From the NCBI RefSeq assembly GCF_002796605.1, contig NZ_CP024923.1, positions 4,285,501 to 4,349,500 on the forward strand: DNA of 64,000 nucleotides, written 5' to 3'. Numbering within the stretch: the stretch's first letter is position 1; each line of letters starts with the position of its first letter. Source of the stretch: Sphingomonas psychrotolerans (GTDB lineage Bacteria > Pseudomonadota > Alphaproteobacteria > Sphingomonadales > Sphingomonadaceae). The translations under genes and the position numbers were made by a program. The notes beneath the pieces were generated by a model that saw nothing but the letters and a program-made list of their open reading frames with translations, was not told where the DNA came from and made no database searches. This document shows positions 8,311 through 17,824 of the stretch, in pieces.

Positions 8311-9690
8311 ATGGCCGATCAGAAGCTGTTCGCCGGACACGCGGTCCGCCGTCTTCGTCGCCAGCTCGGGCTGAGCCAGGTGGCGATGGCCGAAGCGCTG
8401 GCCGTGAGTGCGAGCTATCTCAACCTGGTCGAGCGCAACCAGCGACCGATCTCCGCGACGGTGATGCTCCGGCTCGCCCAAACCTATGACTTCGACCCGC
8501 GCAGACTGGCGGCGAGCGAGCCGGGCGGGGGCGCCGAGGCGCTCCGCCGCCGGCTGGCAGACCCGCTGTTCGCCGATCTGGAGATCGACCGGCACCAGCT
8601 GGAGGAATGGCTGGCGGGCGCGCCGGGCGGCGCCGAAGCCTTTGCGCGCGCTTATGACCGGATCGGTGCCGGCTCGGCCGGGGCCGCGGAGCCCGACGAT
8701 GCCGTGCGGCAGGTTCGCCGCGAGATCGAGCGCTGGCGCAACCATTTCGCCGATCTCGACGCCGCCGCCGAGACGCTTGCCGATGAGATGCGGATCGCGG
8801 CGGGGGATCTTTACGGCGCGATGGCCGAGCGGCTGCGCGTCAAGCATCAACTGGCCGTGCGGATCCTGCCTGCGGAAGTGATGCCCGACCGGATGAAACG
8901 GCTCGACCTCCACGCCCGGCAGATCCAGCTTTCGGAAATGCTCGACGCACCGGGCCGCAGCTTCGCGCTTGCCGAGCGGCTGGCCGAGGAGGCGCGGGGG
9001 GAAATCGACGGGCTGGTCAAGGGTGCCGCGCTCGATCGCGGCGCCGAGCGGCTCTACCGGCGCCACCTCACCGGCTATTTCGCCGCGGCGGTGATGATGC
9101 CTTATGCCCGCTTCCTGCGCGCCTGCGAGGCGAGCGGCTATGATCTCGAACTGCTCCAGCGCCGCTTCGGGGCGAGCTTCAGCCAGGTCGCACACCGGCT
9201 GACCACGCTTCAGCGGGTCGGCGCCCGCGGGCTGCCCTTCTTCTTGCTGCGAGTCGATCGCGCGGGTCAGATGTCAAAACGCTATGCCGGGGCGAGTGCA
9301 TCGCCGCTGGTCGAGGGGCCGGGGATCTGTCCTTTGTGGAATATTTTTGATGCCTTCGCCCGCGACGAGATGGTCACGCACCTCGTCGAGCTCGAGGACG
9401 GCAGTCGCTGGTTCACGGTCGCGCGCGCGGTCCAGCCGCAGGGGGCTCGGGTGACGAGCATTCCCGCGCGCTTCGCAGTGGGGGTCGGGCTCGCGGCGGG
9501 CGAGGCGCGGACGCTTGCCGTAGCGGCGGGGCGCGATCTCGCCGGGCATGCAATGCCGATCGGGCTCGGTTGCCGCGCGTGCACGCGTCCCGATTGCCCC
9601 CAGCGCTCAGCGCCGCCGGCGGGACGGGCGATGCTGCTGCCGAACGATCGCGAGAGCGGCGTCACGCCGTTCGGTTTCGCCCCGGACTGA
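8311..9690 (+). CDS. ScfR/RamB-type XRE-family regulator of short-chain acyl metabolism
   Basis: 459-residue regulator. The N-terminal XRE helix-turn-helix spans about residues 6-60 (RRLRRQLGLSQVAMAEAL, SASYLNLVERNQRPIS). It is followed by a long helical region, an IrrE/ImmA-like segment and a C-terminal DUF2083 domain with CRACTRPDCPQRS cysteines. This is the architecture of RamB/ScfR proteins, which control isocitrate lyase and acetate or propionate genes in other bacteria. The divergent aceA next door supports the same role here. The ribosome site is AGGA just before the ATG. The zinc-ribbon-like cysteines at the end are intact. Confidence 0.88.
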   Translation: MADQKLFAGHAVRRLRRQLGLSQVAMAEALAVSASYLNLVERNQRPISATVMLRLAQTYDFDPRRLAASEPGGGAEALRRRLADPLFADLEIDRHQLEEWLAGAPGGAEAFARAYDRIGAGSAGAAEPDDAVRQVRREIERWRNHFADLDAAAETLADEMRIAAGDLYGAMAERLRVKHQLAVRILPAEVMPDRMKRLDLHARQIQLSEMLDAPGRSFALAERLAEEARGEIDGLVKGAALDRGAERLYRRHLTGYFAAAVMMPYARFLRACEASGYDLELLQRRFGASFSQVAHRLTTLQRVGARGLPFFLLRVDRAGQMSKRYAGASASPLVEGPGICPLWNIFDAFARDEMVTHLVELEDGSRWFTVARAVQPQGARVTSIPARFAVGVGLAAGEARTLAVAAGRDLAGHAMPIGLGCRACTRPDCPQRSAPPAGRAMLLPNDRESGVTPFGFAPD

Positions 9691-9847
9691 CATACCGCGG
9701 ACGCAAATCGACATATTTCGGTCGATTTGATCTGGAACCAGCGCGCTGCCTCGCGGTTGCGTCGCTGGTGCGCGCTCCGTCGGGTCGCTGCCATGAGCCG
9801 CTGTCGATCGCGCCTGCGATACGGCAGGGCGTGTCGAGAGGATGTGT

Positions 9848-10258
9848 ATGTTGCTTACCCTGATCGGACTAACCCTTGCGGCGGCCAGCCCCCAATCGGC
9901 CGACGCCGCAGTGGGTCGTTGGAAGACCGAGACGCGCGGCGGGATCATCGAGATCAAACGCTGCGGCGCGTCGATCTGCGGCCGGGCTCTCACCTCGGAT
10001 GCGCTGCGGACGAACCCGAACCTGAAGGATACCAGGAATTCGAACACGGCACTACGCAACCGGCCGCTGCGCGGGCTCCAGATCCTGAGCGGCTTCTCGG
10101 CGAGCGGCGGCGGCTGGACCGGCGGCAAGATCTACAATGCCGAGGACGGCAAGACCTATGGCTCGGACGTGACGCCCTCCGGTGCCAACCAGCTCAAGGT
10201 TCGCGGCTGCGTTTTCAAGCCCTTCTGCAAGACCCAGACCTGGACCCGCGTCCGCTGA
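9848..10258 (+). CDS. DUF2147-family exported protein
   Basis: 136-residue protein with a signal peptide (MLLTLIGLTLAAAS...SADA) and the DUF2147 core: GRWKTETRGGIIEI, CGASICGRAL, then GGWTGGKIYNAEDGKTY and a closing LKVRGCVFKPFCKTQTWTR. This fold is a small lipocalin-like beta barrel of unknown function, usually periplasmic. Cysteines in RCGASICG and RGCVFKPFC probably pair. The ATG at 9848 is preferred over 9842 because GAGAGG lies 6 bp ahead. It is followed after 44 bp by a fadL-type gene and may be co-expressed with it. Confidence 0.88.
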   Translation: MLLTLIGLTLAAASPQSADAAVGRWKTETRGGIIEIKRCGASICGRALTSDALRTNPNLKDTRNSNTALRNRPLRGLQILSGFSASGGGWTGGKIYNAEDGKTYGSDVTPSGANQLKVRGCVFKPFCKTQTWTRVR

Positions 10259-10302
10259 GGCGGGCGCCAGTTTCGTTTAGTAAAGCGTACAAGGACCCTG
10301 CA

Positions 10303-11604
10303 ATGTCGACTCTCAAGCTTTCGCTCGCCGCCGCAACCACGCTGGCGGGCTCGATCGGTTTCGCCGCCTCGGCCAATGCCCAGGCCTTTTATCTCCCCGA
10401 ACAGTCTGCGCGCGCAGCGGGGCGGGCTTTCTCCGGCGAGGTTGCGGATACCGGCGCCGCGTCGCTCTGGTGGAATCCCGCGTCGATCGCCGGCGCCACA
10501 GAAGGCGAGGCGACGATCAGCGCCTCGCTGATCCTGCCGCGCGGCGAAGTGACCGACACCGGCACGCTGATCCGCCGCCCGGGCGGCAGCTTCGCCCCCG
10601 TCGGCGGCGATGCCACCACGCGCAATCCGATCAACAAGGGGGTGCTGCCATCGGGCGCGATCGCGATTCCCCTGGGTGACCGCGTCGCCTTCGGTCTCGC
10701 GGTCACGTCGCCGTACAGCTTCACCACCGATTATCCCGAGACCAGCTGGGCACGCTACAGCGCGCTCAAGACTCAGCTGCGCACGATCGACATCCAGCCC
10801 TCGCTCGCAGTGGCGGTGACCGACTGGCTGCGCGTCGGCGCGGGCGTCAATGTCGAATATACCGATGCCAGTCTCGCCAATGCACTGCCCAATGTGTCGG
10901 CGGCCTTGCCCGACGGAAAGCAGGAGCTGAAGGGCGACGGCTGGGATCTCGGCTGGAGCGCGGGCTTCCAGATGCACAATGATGCCGTGACGATCGGCCT
11001 CAGCTACAAATCGGCGATCAAGCACAACCTCAAGGGCGACCTCGAGGTCAGCGGGCTCGTCGGGCCGCTGGCGGGGTCGAATCTGACGCTGTCCGATATC
11101 ACGGCCAATTTCTACACGCCGGCGCAGGTAATCGTCGGCGGGCGCTTTCGGCTGAGCGACCGGTTCACGCTCAACGGGCAGGCCGTCCACTACCAGTGGA
11201 GCAAGTTCGACGCGATCCGGATCGGCGCACCGGTCAACCAGGCGATCCCCGAAAATTATCGCGACACGTGGAGCCTCGCGACGGGGTTCGATTATGCTGT
11301 TTCGGACAAACTCACGGTGCGGGCCGGCGTGCAGCGTACCCAGACCCCGACGCGCGATGGTGAGCGCGATGCGCGCGTGCCCGATTCGGATCGCTGGAAT
11401 TACGGTGTCGGCGCTTCCTACGCGCTGACTCCCAAATTCACGCTCGATGCCGGCGCCAATTATGTCGACTTCGAGGACGCGACGATCGACCGAGTCACCG
11501 CGGCCTATCCGGGCACGGCGGCGCAGACGCCGATCCTTACCTCGGGCGAATTGCACGACGCGCGCGCGCTGGTCTTCTCGCTCGGCGGACGCATGCGCTT
11601 CTGA
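10303..11604 (+). CDS. FadL/OmpP1/TodX-family outer-membrane transporter
   Basis: 433-residue outer-membrane protein. A signal peptide ends in ANAQAFYLPEQSARAAGRAFSG; the residues after cleavage correspond to the FadL N-terminal hatch region, with the family asparagine-proline motif ASLWWNPAS. The C-terminus ends in an aromatic residue (GGRMRF) as expected of BAM substrates. FadL homologues let long-chain fatty acids or aromatic hydrocarbons diffuse across the outer membrane. Fatty acids are the likeliest substrate given acyl-CoA dehydrogenase and isocitrate lyase nearby (inference). Confidence 0.9.
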   Translation: MSTLKLSLAAATTLAGSIGFAASANAQAFYLPEQSARAAGRAFSGEVADTGAASLWWNPASIAGATEGEATISASLILPRGEVTDTGTLIRRPGGSFAPVGGDATTRNPINKGVLPSGAIAIPLGDRVAFGLAVTSPYSFTTDYPETSWARYSALKTQLRTIDIQPSLAVAVTDWLRVGAGVNVEYTDASLANALPNVSAALPDGKQELKGDGWDLGWSAGFQMHNDAVTIGLSYKSAIKHNLKGDLEVSGLVGPLAGSNLTLSDITANFYTPAQVIVGGRFRLSDRFTLNGQAVHYQWSKFDAIRIGAPVNQAIPENYRDTWSLATGFDYAVSDKLTVRAGVQRTQTPTRDGERDARVPDSDRWNYGVGASYALTPKFTLDAGANYVDFEDATIDRVTAAYPGTAAQTPILTSGELHDARALVFSLGGRMRF

Positions 11605-11761
11605 CGACGATACCCGTCGCCACGCGTCGAGGGGCGCGTGGCGGCGGCATCGGCTTGGGAAGCGACGATCCCATCCTCCCTCTGGGTAATTTATACCGGA
11701 CGGTAGATTTCGCCTCGAAAACATGCCTATCATCCCCCGGGGCGGCGCTAACGGAGGGATC

Positions 11762-12223
11762 ATGGCCACCGATTTCACGCTCAACGGCAAGCCGGCGTCG
11801 TTCGACGGGGATCCCGAGACACCCTTGCTCTATGTGCTGCGCGACCATCTCGGGCTGACCGGCACCAAATATGGCTGCGGCGTCGCCCAGTGCGGCGCCT
11901 GCACCGTCCATCTCGACGGCAAGAACCGGCGCTCCTGCGTGACTCCGGTTTCGATGGTCGGCGGCAGGCAGGTCGTCACGATCGAGGGCGTCGCCGGCAA
12001 GGAAGCCACAGCGGTGCAAAACGCCTGGGTGGCGATCGACGTGCCGCAATGCGGCTTTTGCCAGTCGGGGCAGGTGATGTCGGCGGTCGGGCTGCTCAAG
12101 ATCAAGAAAAAGCCGAGCGACAAGGACATCGACGCAGCGATGGCGGGCAATATCTGCCGCTGCGCCACCTACGCCCGGATCCGCCAGGCGATCAAAGACG
12201 CCGCCAATGCAATGGAGGCCTGA
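11762..12223 (+). CDS. Molybdo-hydroxylase 2Fe-2S subunit (isoquinoline 1-oxidoreductase small-subunit type)
   Basis: 153-residue iron-sulfur subunit of the xanthine-dehydrogenase superfamily. The plant-ferredoxin-like cluster is [14 protein letters not shown] with a later C, and the second cluster is [10 protein letters not shown]...[13 protein letters not shown]. These give the two [2Fe-2S] centres that carry electrons from the Mo site. A good ribosome site (GGAGG) precedes the ATG at 11762. It is the first gene of a three-gene operon with the large subunit and a cytochrome c. The physiological substrate is unknown; enzymes of this type act on N-heterocycles or aldehydes. Confidence 0.93.
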   Translation: MATDFTLNGKPASFDGDPETPLLYVLRDHLGLTGTKYGCGVAQCGACTVHLDGKNRRSCVTPVSMVGGRQVVTIEGVAGKEATAVQNAWVAIDVPQCGFCQSGQVMSAVGLLKIKKKPSDKDIDAAMAGNICRCATYARIRQAIKDAANAMEA

Positions 12224-12226
12224 GCG

Positions 12227-14368
12227 ATGAACGCCATCACGCCAACCCGCCGCGGCTTCCTCCAGTCCTCGGGTCTCGTGCTCGGCATGGCATTGCCGCT
12301 GGGTCAGGCGGCGAGGGCCGCGGGGCAGACGACGGGGCTGCCCTTCGCGCCCAACGCGTTCGTGCGGGTGGGGACGGACAATCTCGTCACGGTGATCATC
12401 AAACATGTCGAGTTCGGCCAGGGGCCGGCGACCGGCCTCGCCACCTTGGTGGCCGACGAAATGGACGCCGATTGGGGCCAGATCCGCGTCGAGATGGCGC
12501 CCGCCAACGACCCGCTCTACAAGAACCTCGCTTTCGGCACGATGGGCACCGGCGGCTCCTCGGCGATCTCGAACAGCTGGATCCAGATGCGCACCGCCGG
12601 GGCCTCGGCGAGAGCGATGCTGGTCGAAGCGGCGGCGAAGCGCTGGGGCGTGCCGGCCGCATCGATCAAGGTGTCGAAGGGCGTGGTTTCGAGCGGGGCG
12701 CGCAAGGCGCGCTTCGGCGAACTGGCGGCGGACGCGGCGCAGCTGAAGCCGCCCGAAAAGCCGGTGCTCAAGACCCCCGACCAGTTCACTCTGATCGGCA
12801 AGGACACACCCAAGGTCGACAGCGTCGCCAAGACCAACGGCACTGCGATGTTTACCATGGACATCCAGCGGCCCGGCATGGTCCACACCGCGATTGCCCA
12901 TCCGCCGGCGTTCGGCGGCACGGTCAAATCGGTGATCGACACCGCGGCGCTCGCAGTGCCCGGCGTGCTGGGAGTGAAGACCATCCCGCAGGGCGTGGTC
13001 GTCTATGCGCGCGACGGCTATGCGGCGCGGAAGGGCGCCGCGGCGCTCGATGTCACCTGGGACCTCTCCAAAGCCGAGAAACGCACCAGCGACGAGCTCT
13101 ACGCCCAGTTCGCCGAGGCGAGCGAACAGCCGGGCAAGCAGGTCGAGAAGATCGGCGACACCGCGGCGGCGCTGAAAGGGGCGGGCAAGAAGCTCGAGGC
13201 GGTCTACCAATTCCCGTATCTGGCGCACGCGCCGATGGAGCCGCTGGACGCCGTGATCGAGATGAACGGCGATCGGCTCCATGTGTGGATGGGCAGCCAG
13301 TTCCAGGTCGGCGAGCTTGGCGCGATCTGCGGGACCTTGGGCGTGCCCATGGAGAAGGCAGCGCTGCACGAGCAATATGCCGGGGGCAGCTTCGGGCGGC
13401 GCGCCACCCCGACGATGGAGTTCGCGGTCGAGGCCGCGGCGGCGTTCAAGGCGTGGGGCAAGGGCCCGGTCAAGCACGTCTGGACTCGCGAGAACGACAT
13501 TCGCGGCGGCCGCTATCGCCCGCTGGCGGTGCATACGATCCGCGGCGGGCTCGATCCGGCGGGCAATATCGTCGCCTGGGATCAGGTCGTCGCCGCGCAG
13601 AGCTTCTTCAAGAACACCCCGATGGAGGGGATGGGCATACGGAACGGCGTCGACGATGCCCTCACCGAGGGGATTGCCGAGAGCTATAAATTCGCCAACC
13701 AATATATCGGCCAGCACATCATGGAGGTGGGCGTGCCGACGCTGTGGTGGCGGTCGGTGGGCAATACCCATACCGCCTATGCGGTCGAGACCTTCATCGA
13801 CGAACTGCTCGTCATGGGCGGCAAGGATCCGGTCGCCGGGCGGCTCGCACTGATGGAGGATCCGCGGACCAGGGCAGTGCTCGCCAAGGCCGCCGAGATC
13901 GCCGGCTGGGGCAAAAAGCCGCCCGCGGGTCGTGCACGCGGCGTCGCGGCGTGGAAGAGCTTCGGTTCGTATGTTGCGCAGGTCGCCGAAGTGTCGAAGG
14001 GCGCCGACGGGCTGCCCAAAGTGCATAAGGTGTGGTGCGCGGTGGATTGCGGGATCGCAGTCAATCCCAATGTGATCCGCGCGCAGATGGAGAGCGGCAT
14101 CGGCTACGGTCTCGGCCACGCGCTCTATTCCGAGGTCGAATTGGGCGAGGGCGGGATCGTCAAACAGAGCAATTTCGACAGCTATCGTTCGCTCAGAATC
14201 AGCGAGATGCCCGAAGTCGAAGTCGCGATCATCGCATCGGACAAGAACCCGACCGGCGTGGGAGAGCCCGGGCTGCCGCCGATTGCGCCCGCCGTCGCCA
14301 ATGCGTGGCGCAAGCTCACCGGCAAGGCCGTGCGGCGGCTTCCGTTCACCGTGGGAGGCAAGGCATGA
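12227..14368 (+). CDS. Molybdopterin-binding hydroxylase large subunit (IorB-like)
   Basis: 713-residue catalytic subunit with a Tat leader ([14 protein letters not shown]), so the enzyme is exported folded with its cofactor. Xanthine-dehydrogenase-like molybdopterin domains follow, including GGSFGRR and the GVGEPGLPP motif, whose Glu is the catalytic base in this superfamily. The layout and leader match isoquinoline 1-oxidoreductase beta-type periplasmic hydroxylases or aldehyde dehydrogenases that pass electrons to a cytochrome c. It starts 3 bp after the 2Fe-2S subunit gene, and its stop overlaps the cytochrome start. Substrate remains open. Confidence 0.92.
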   Translation: MNAITPTRRGFLQSSGLVLGMALPLGQAARAAGQTTGLPFAPNAFVRVGTDNLVTVIIKHVEFGQGPATGLATLVADEMDADWGQIRVEMAPANDPLYKNLAFGTMGTGGSSAISNSWIQMRTAGASARAMLVEAAAKRWGVPAASIKVSKGVVSSGARKARFGELAADAAQLKPPEKPVLKTPDQFTLIGKDTPKVDSVAKTNGTAMFTMDIQRPGMVHTAIAHPPAFGGTVKSVIDTAALAVPGVLGVKTIPQGVVVYARDGYAARKGAAALDVTWDLSKAEKRTSDELYAQFAEASEQPGKQVEKIGDTAAALKGAGKKLEAVYQFPYLAHAPMEPLDAVIEMNGDRLHVWMGSQFQVGELGAICGTLGVPMEKAALHEQYAGGSFGRRATPTMEFAVEAAAAFKAWGKGPVKHVWTRENDIRGGRYRPLAVHTIRGGLDPAGNIVAWDQVVAAQSFFKNTPMEGMGIRNGVDDALTEGIAESYKFANQYIGQHIMEVGVPTLWWRSVGNTHTAYAVETFIDELLVMGGKDPVAGRLALMEDPRTRAVLAKAAEIAGWGKKPPAGRARGVAAWKSFGSYVAQVAEVSKGADGLPKVHKVWCAVDCGIAVNPNVIRAQMESGIGYGLGHALYSEVELGEGGIVKQSNFDSYRSLRISEMPEVEVAIIASDKNPTGVGEPGLPPIAPAVANAWRKLTGKAVRRLPFTVGGKA

Positions 14369-14985
14369 AGGCGGGCGCACTCGCACTCGGCGCCGCGGCG
14401 CTGACTCTCGGGCTAGCGATCGCCAGCCAGGCGCGCGAGCAGAAGGTGGAAGGGCTAAAGCCCGTCAGCGCCTTTGCCGGCATCGCCGATCCGGCCGCGC
14501 GCTCGACTGCGATCTTCACCGAGATGGGCAAGGTGATCCAGCATCCGCGCTGCGTGAACTGCCACCCGCGCACCGATCGCCCGCTCCAGGGCGATGCGCA
14601 GGAGCCGCACAACCCGCCGGTCTCGCGCGGGCCCGCGGACAAGGGCATGGCGGGGCTCGAATGCGCCACCTGCCACGGGCCGCGCAACGTCGCTTTCGCC
14701 AATGGCACCGGCAGCATTCCCGGACATCCCGAGTGGCACGTCGCGCCGATCGAGATGGCGTGGGAAGGCAAGACGCTCGGCCAGATCTGTCAGCAGATCA
14801 AGGATCGCAAGCGCAATGGCGGCAAGACGCTGGAGCAGATCGTCGAACATAATGCGCATGACAGCCTGGTCGGCTGGGGCTGGAATCCCGGGCCGGGCCG
14901 CGCGCCGGTGCCGGGGACGCAGGCGCAGTTCGGCGAGTTGAGCCGGGCCTGGTTGGCGAGTGGGGCGAAGTGCCCAGCGGGTTAA
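14365..14985 (+). CDS. Periplasmic di-haem cytochrome c partner of the Mo-hydroxylase
   Basis: 206-residue exported protein with an N-terminal signal segment and two CxxCH haem sites, CVNCH near residue 58 and CATCH near residue 103. The 4-bp ATGA overlap with the large-subunit gene shows translational coupling. It very probably takes electrons from the hydroxylase 2Fe-2S centres to the respiratory chain, as three-gene operons of this type do. No other cytochrome domain is obvious. Confidence 0.85.
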   Translation: MKAGALALGAAALTLGLAIASQAREQKVEGLKPVSAFAGIADPAARSTAIFTEMGKVIQHPRCVNCHPRTDRPLQGDAQEPHNPPVSRGPADKGMAGLECATCHGPRNVAFANGTGSIPGHPEWHVAPIEMAWEGKTLGQICQQIKDRKRNGGKTLEQIVEHNAHDSLVGWGWNPGPGRAPVPGTQAQFGELSRAWLASGAKCPAG

Positions 14986-15065
14986 ATAGGTAGGCGGCCG
15001 CCCCATAGCTTCCGACCCGGATAGCGGACGTTGACTGCCAACGCGGCTCCGCTAGGCTCTTTCAT

Positions 15066-15494
15066 ATGGTGAGACGTACACGGATCATGCGGGGGCTGAG
15101 CAGGACGGCATACGCCATCGCGCTGATGATCATGGGGGCACAAGCGCTCGTACAGTATCTAGTCCATACGGAGGCGGACTTCGCGGACAAGCTGCGACCC
15201 ATTCAATCGACCTTGCAGATCGCTTTTCTGGTATTCGCTATCGCCGGTTCATCACTGGACCGACGAAAGTCGCGCGACGACCTGAAAGAACCTTCGCCGC
15301 GATATTCTGGTGTCGCAGTCGTTGTTATAACCGGTGCAACGGCATCAATGGTGGTGGTTCGCAGCAGCTATCTGTATGCCTTGTTGATTGCGGCAGGGAC
15401 AATAGCGATGGCAGTGCTTGTTTGGCATTTTGCAACCGCCCACGCGAACGAGATAGGCGAAGCGCGCTTCCCCAGCCCCTCAGTTGCTGATTAA
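15066..15494 (+). CDS. Hypothetical membrane protein
   Basis: 142 residues with three or four hydrophobic segments (about 12-30, 49-62, 78-95 and 99-120) and a short polar loop SSLDRRKSRDDLKE. No family is recognised. The coding region is less GC-rich than its neighbours. It stands alone after the cytochrome gene with its own start at 15066, where no strong ribosome site is visible. It may be a lineage-specific inner-membrane protein. Confidence 0.55.
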   Translation: MVRRTRIMRGLSRTAYAIALMIMGAQALVQYLVHTEADFADKLRPIQSTLQIAFLVFAIAGSSLDRRKSRDDLKEPSPRYSGVAVVVITGATASMVVVRSSYLYALLIAAGTIAMAVLVWHFATAHANEIGEARFPSPSVAD

Positions 15495-15664
15495 CGGCGA
15501 ACATCAGCTAGCCACCCAAACCCGGACCTAGTGCTCCAGCACGCTGACGGGGCCATCGGGCGCGAGAAGAGGTGCCCAGCCAGACTTAACGGCGGCGGTT
15601 ACGACCTGATTGAGAAGCGGAGCGTCAATCTTCGGCCGCTGTCGCCCAACCACCAAAAGTGGCC

Positions 15665-16165
15665 TCAGCTTCCCCCGTTTGCGGGGGCGCCGGATGTCCA
15701 ACCCACCTTCGGATCGTTGAAATCCACTACGTCGCCGAGCTCCCAGACGTTCGGATAGCCATAGCCGACAAGGTTGATGAAGGTCTGGATGTTGAGCGCG
15801 AGCGCGGCGTTCTTGAGCATCACCGGGGCGCGGTGGTTCGAGAAATTGTTGTTGCAGTAGATCAGGATCGGACGGTCGCGATTGGGGCCGAGCGCTTCCG
15901 CCAGCGCCTCGGCGGTGAAATCGGTGAGCGGAAGATTGATCGCGCCGGCGATATGCCCTTCGGCGAACTTGTCCGCCGAGCGCGCGTCGAGAAGCAATGC
16001 GCCGTTCTCCGCCGCTTTGGCCTTGAACGCCTCGAACCGCAGCAGCCGGCCGGCGCGTAGTGTCCGGACGTTGCCGGTAAGCGTCGTGAAGGCGGCATAG
16101 TCGATTTGCGGGTTGGGCGCGGGATCGTCGGGAAGCGCGAGCAGCAAGGCAAGAGCGAGCAGCAT
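15665..16165 (-). CDS. Exported rhodanese-domain protein
   Basis: 166 residues. A hydrophobic leader (MLLALALLLALPDDPAPNP) is followed by a single rhodanese domain with LLDARSADKFAEGHIAGAINLPL and the active-site loop LIYCNNNFSNHRAP, whose Cys is the presumed sulfur-accepting or redox residue. The loop (CNNNFSN) differs from the CRxGxR of classical sulfurtransferases, so a thiol or phosphate-type chemistry cannot be excluded. It acts in the periplasm if the leader works. The ATG at 16165 has AGGA 7 bp ahead. It stands alone, opposite in direction to its neighbours. Confidence 0.8.
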   Translation of the reverse strand: MLLALALLLALPDDPAPNPQIDYAAFTTLTGNVRTLRAGRLLRFEAFKAKAAENGALLLDARSADKFAEGHIAGAINLPLTDFTAEALAEALGPNRDRPILIYCNNNFSNHRAPVMLKNAALALNIQTFINLVGYGYPNVWELGDVVDFNDPKVGWTSGAPANGGS

Positions 16166-16237
16166 AAGACATTCCTTCGATCGAGGCCGTAACGATCGCA
16201 GGCAGAGGCTGCACGAACCCTGAACCATTTCGGCAGC

Positions 16238-16329
16238 CCGGCCTTGTGCCGGGGTCCACCGCGCCGCACGCGAGCCGCGAACAGTCTGGACCTTCCCCGA
16301 CCGCCTGGTGGATCCCGGCACAAGGCCGG
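16238..16329. repeat. REP-like inverted repeat
   Basis: Arms 16238-16260 and 16307-16329 are reverse complements with one mismatch (CCGGCCTTGTGCCGGG core), separated by 46 bp. The arms resemble the palindrome at 3781-3859. It occupies the spacer between the divergent rhodanese and permease genes. Confidence 0.75.
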
Positions 16330-16396
16330 TGTGACGGGTGGTTGTCTGGTATGGGCAACCCGTTATCACCGCTCGCAAGGAACGAGGGGAGATGAC

Positions 16397-17824
16397 ATGG
16401 CCAGCCTGTTTCGCCTGAAGCAGATCGTCGCGGAGGCGGATCGGCCGCACGCACATCGCCTCCAGCGTACGCTCTCATGGCCGCATCTTGTCGCGCTGGG
16501 CGTCGGCGCGATCGTCGGGACGGGTATCCTGACATTGATCGGAGTCGGTGCCGATCGCGCGGGTCCGGCGGTGATCGTGTCGTTCGTCGTCGCAGGGGCG
16601 ATCTGCGCGTGCGCGGCGCTGGCTTATGCCGAGATGGCGACGATGATCCCCGCCTCGGGCAGCGCCTATACCTATAGCTATGTGGTGCTCGGCGAGATCA
16701 TCGCCTGGGTGGTCGGGTGGAGCCTGCTCGCCGAATATACCCTGGTCGTCGCGACGGTGGCGGTCGGCTGGTCGGGCTATTCGGTCGGCTTTCTCGAGAG
16801 CCTCGGCGTGCATCTTCCCGCGGCGCTCACCCATGGCCCGGTAATGGCGGGCTGGCAGGTCGTCGAATGGGGCGTCAACTTGCCTGCATTGTTCATCGTC
16901 GCGGTCGTCGCGGGGCTGCTGATCGTCGGCACGCGCGAAAGCGCGACGCTCAACGCCGTGCTCGTCGTGGTGAAGCTGATCGCGCTCGCGGTGTTCGTCG
17001 CGGTGGCCTTCCCGCATTTCGACGCCGCCAATTTTGAGCCCTTCGCGCCGTTCGGCTTCACCAAGGCGATGAGCGCGGACGGCGTCGAGCGCGGGGTGAT
17101 GGCGGCGGCGGCGATCATCTTCTTCGCCTTTTACGGCTTCGATGCGATCTCGACCGCGGCGGAGGAAGCCAAAAATCCGAGCCGCGATCTGGCGATCGGC
17201 ATCGTCGGTTCGATGATCGCGTGCGTCGCGATCTACATGCTGGTGGCATTGGCGGCGGTGGGGGCGCTGAACTACACCCGCTTCGCCGACAGCCCCGAGC
17301 CGCTCGCCTTGATCCTGCGCGAGATCGGCCAGCCGCGCACCGCCGCGTTCCTCGCTGCTTCGGCGGTGATTGCGTTGCCGACGGTGATCCTCGCGTTCCT
17401 CTACGGCCAGAGCCGAATCTTCTTCGTGATGGCGCGCGATCGCATGCTGCCCGAGAGCCTGGCGACCGTCTCGCGGCGGGGGACGCCGGTGCGGATCACG
17501 ATCTTCACCGCCGCTGTGGTGACCTTCTTCGCGGCGTTCTTCCCGATCGATCAGATCGCCGCATTGGCTAATGCCGGCACGCTCACCGCCTTTGCCGCGG
17601 TGGGGATCTGCATGCTGGTGATGCGCCGCCGGGCTCCGCAAGCCGTGCGCCCGTTCCGCGCGCCGGCGGCGTGGCTGGTCGGGCTCGGTGCGGCGTTCGG
17701 CTGTCTCTATCTTTTCACAAGCTTGCCGCATCAGACGCAATTGTTGTTCGGCGCGTGGAACCTGATCGGGCTGCTGCTCTATTTCGGCTATGCGCGGCGC
17801 AATGTGGACAAGGGGGCGGCATGA
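16397..17824 (+). CDS. APC-family amino-acid permease
   Basis: 475-residue inner-membrane permease with about 12 helices. The N-terminal GVGAIVGTGILTLIG and YAEMATMIPASGSAYTY stretches are the substrate-binding helices of the APC superfamily, closest in style to cationic amino-acid transporters (CAT/YfnA type). FYGFDAISTAAEEAKNP is the conserved helix-6 motif. It imports amino acids by H+ symport in characterised relatives. The next gene, mtnP, overlaps its stop codon by 4 bp, so the two form an operon; uptake of methionine or a related amino acid would make sense but is inference. Confidence 0.88.
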   Translation: MASLFRLKQIVAEADRPHAHRLQRTLSWPHLVALGVGAIVGTGILTLIGVGADRAGPAVIVSFVVAGAICACAALAYAEMATMIPASGSAYTYSYVVLGEIIAWVVGWSLLAEYTLVVATVAVGWSGYSVGFLESLGVHLPAALTHGPVMAGWQVVEWGVNLPALFIVAVVAGLLIVGTRESATLNAVLVVVKLIALAVFVAVAFPHFDAANFEPFAPFGFTKAMSADGVERGVMAAAAIIFFAFYGFDAISTAAEEAKNPSRDLAIGIVGSMIACVAIYMLVALAAVGALNYTRFADSPEPLALILREIGQPRTAAFLAASAVIALPTVILAFLYGQSRIFFVMARDRMLPESLATVSRRGTPVRITIFTAAVVTFFAAFFPIDQIAALANAGTLTAFAAVGICMLVMRRRAPQAVRPFRAPAAWLVGLGAAFGCLYLFTSLPHQTQLLFGAWNLIGLLLYFGYARRNVDKGAA

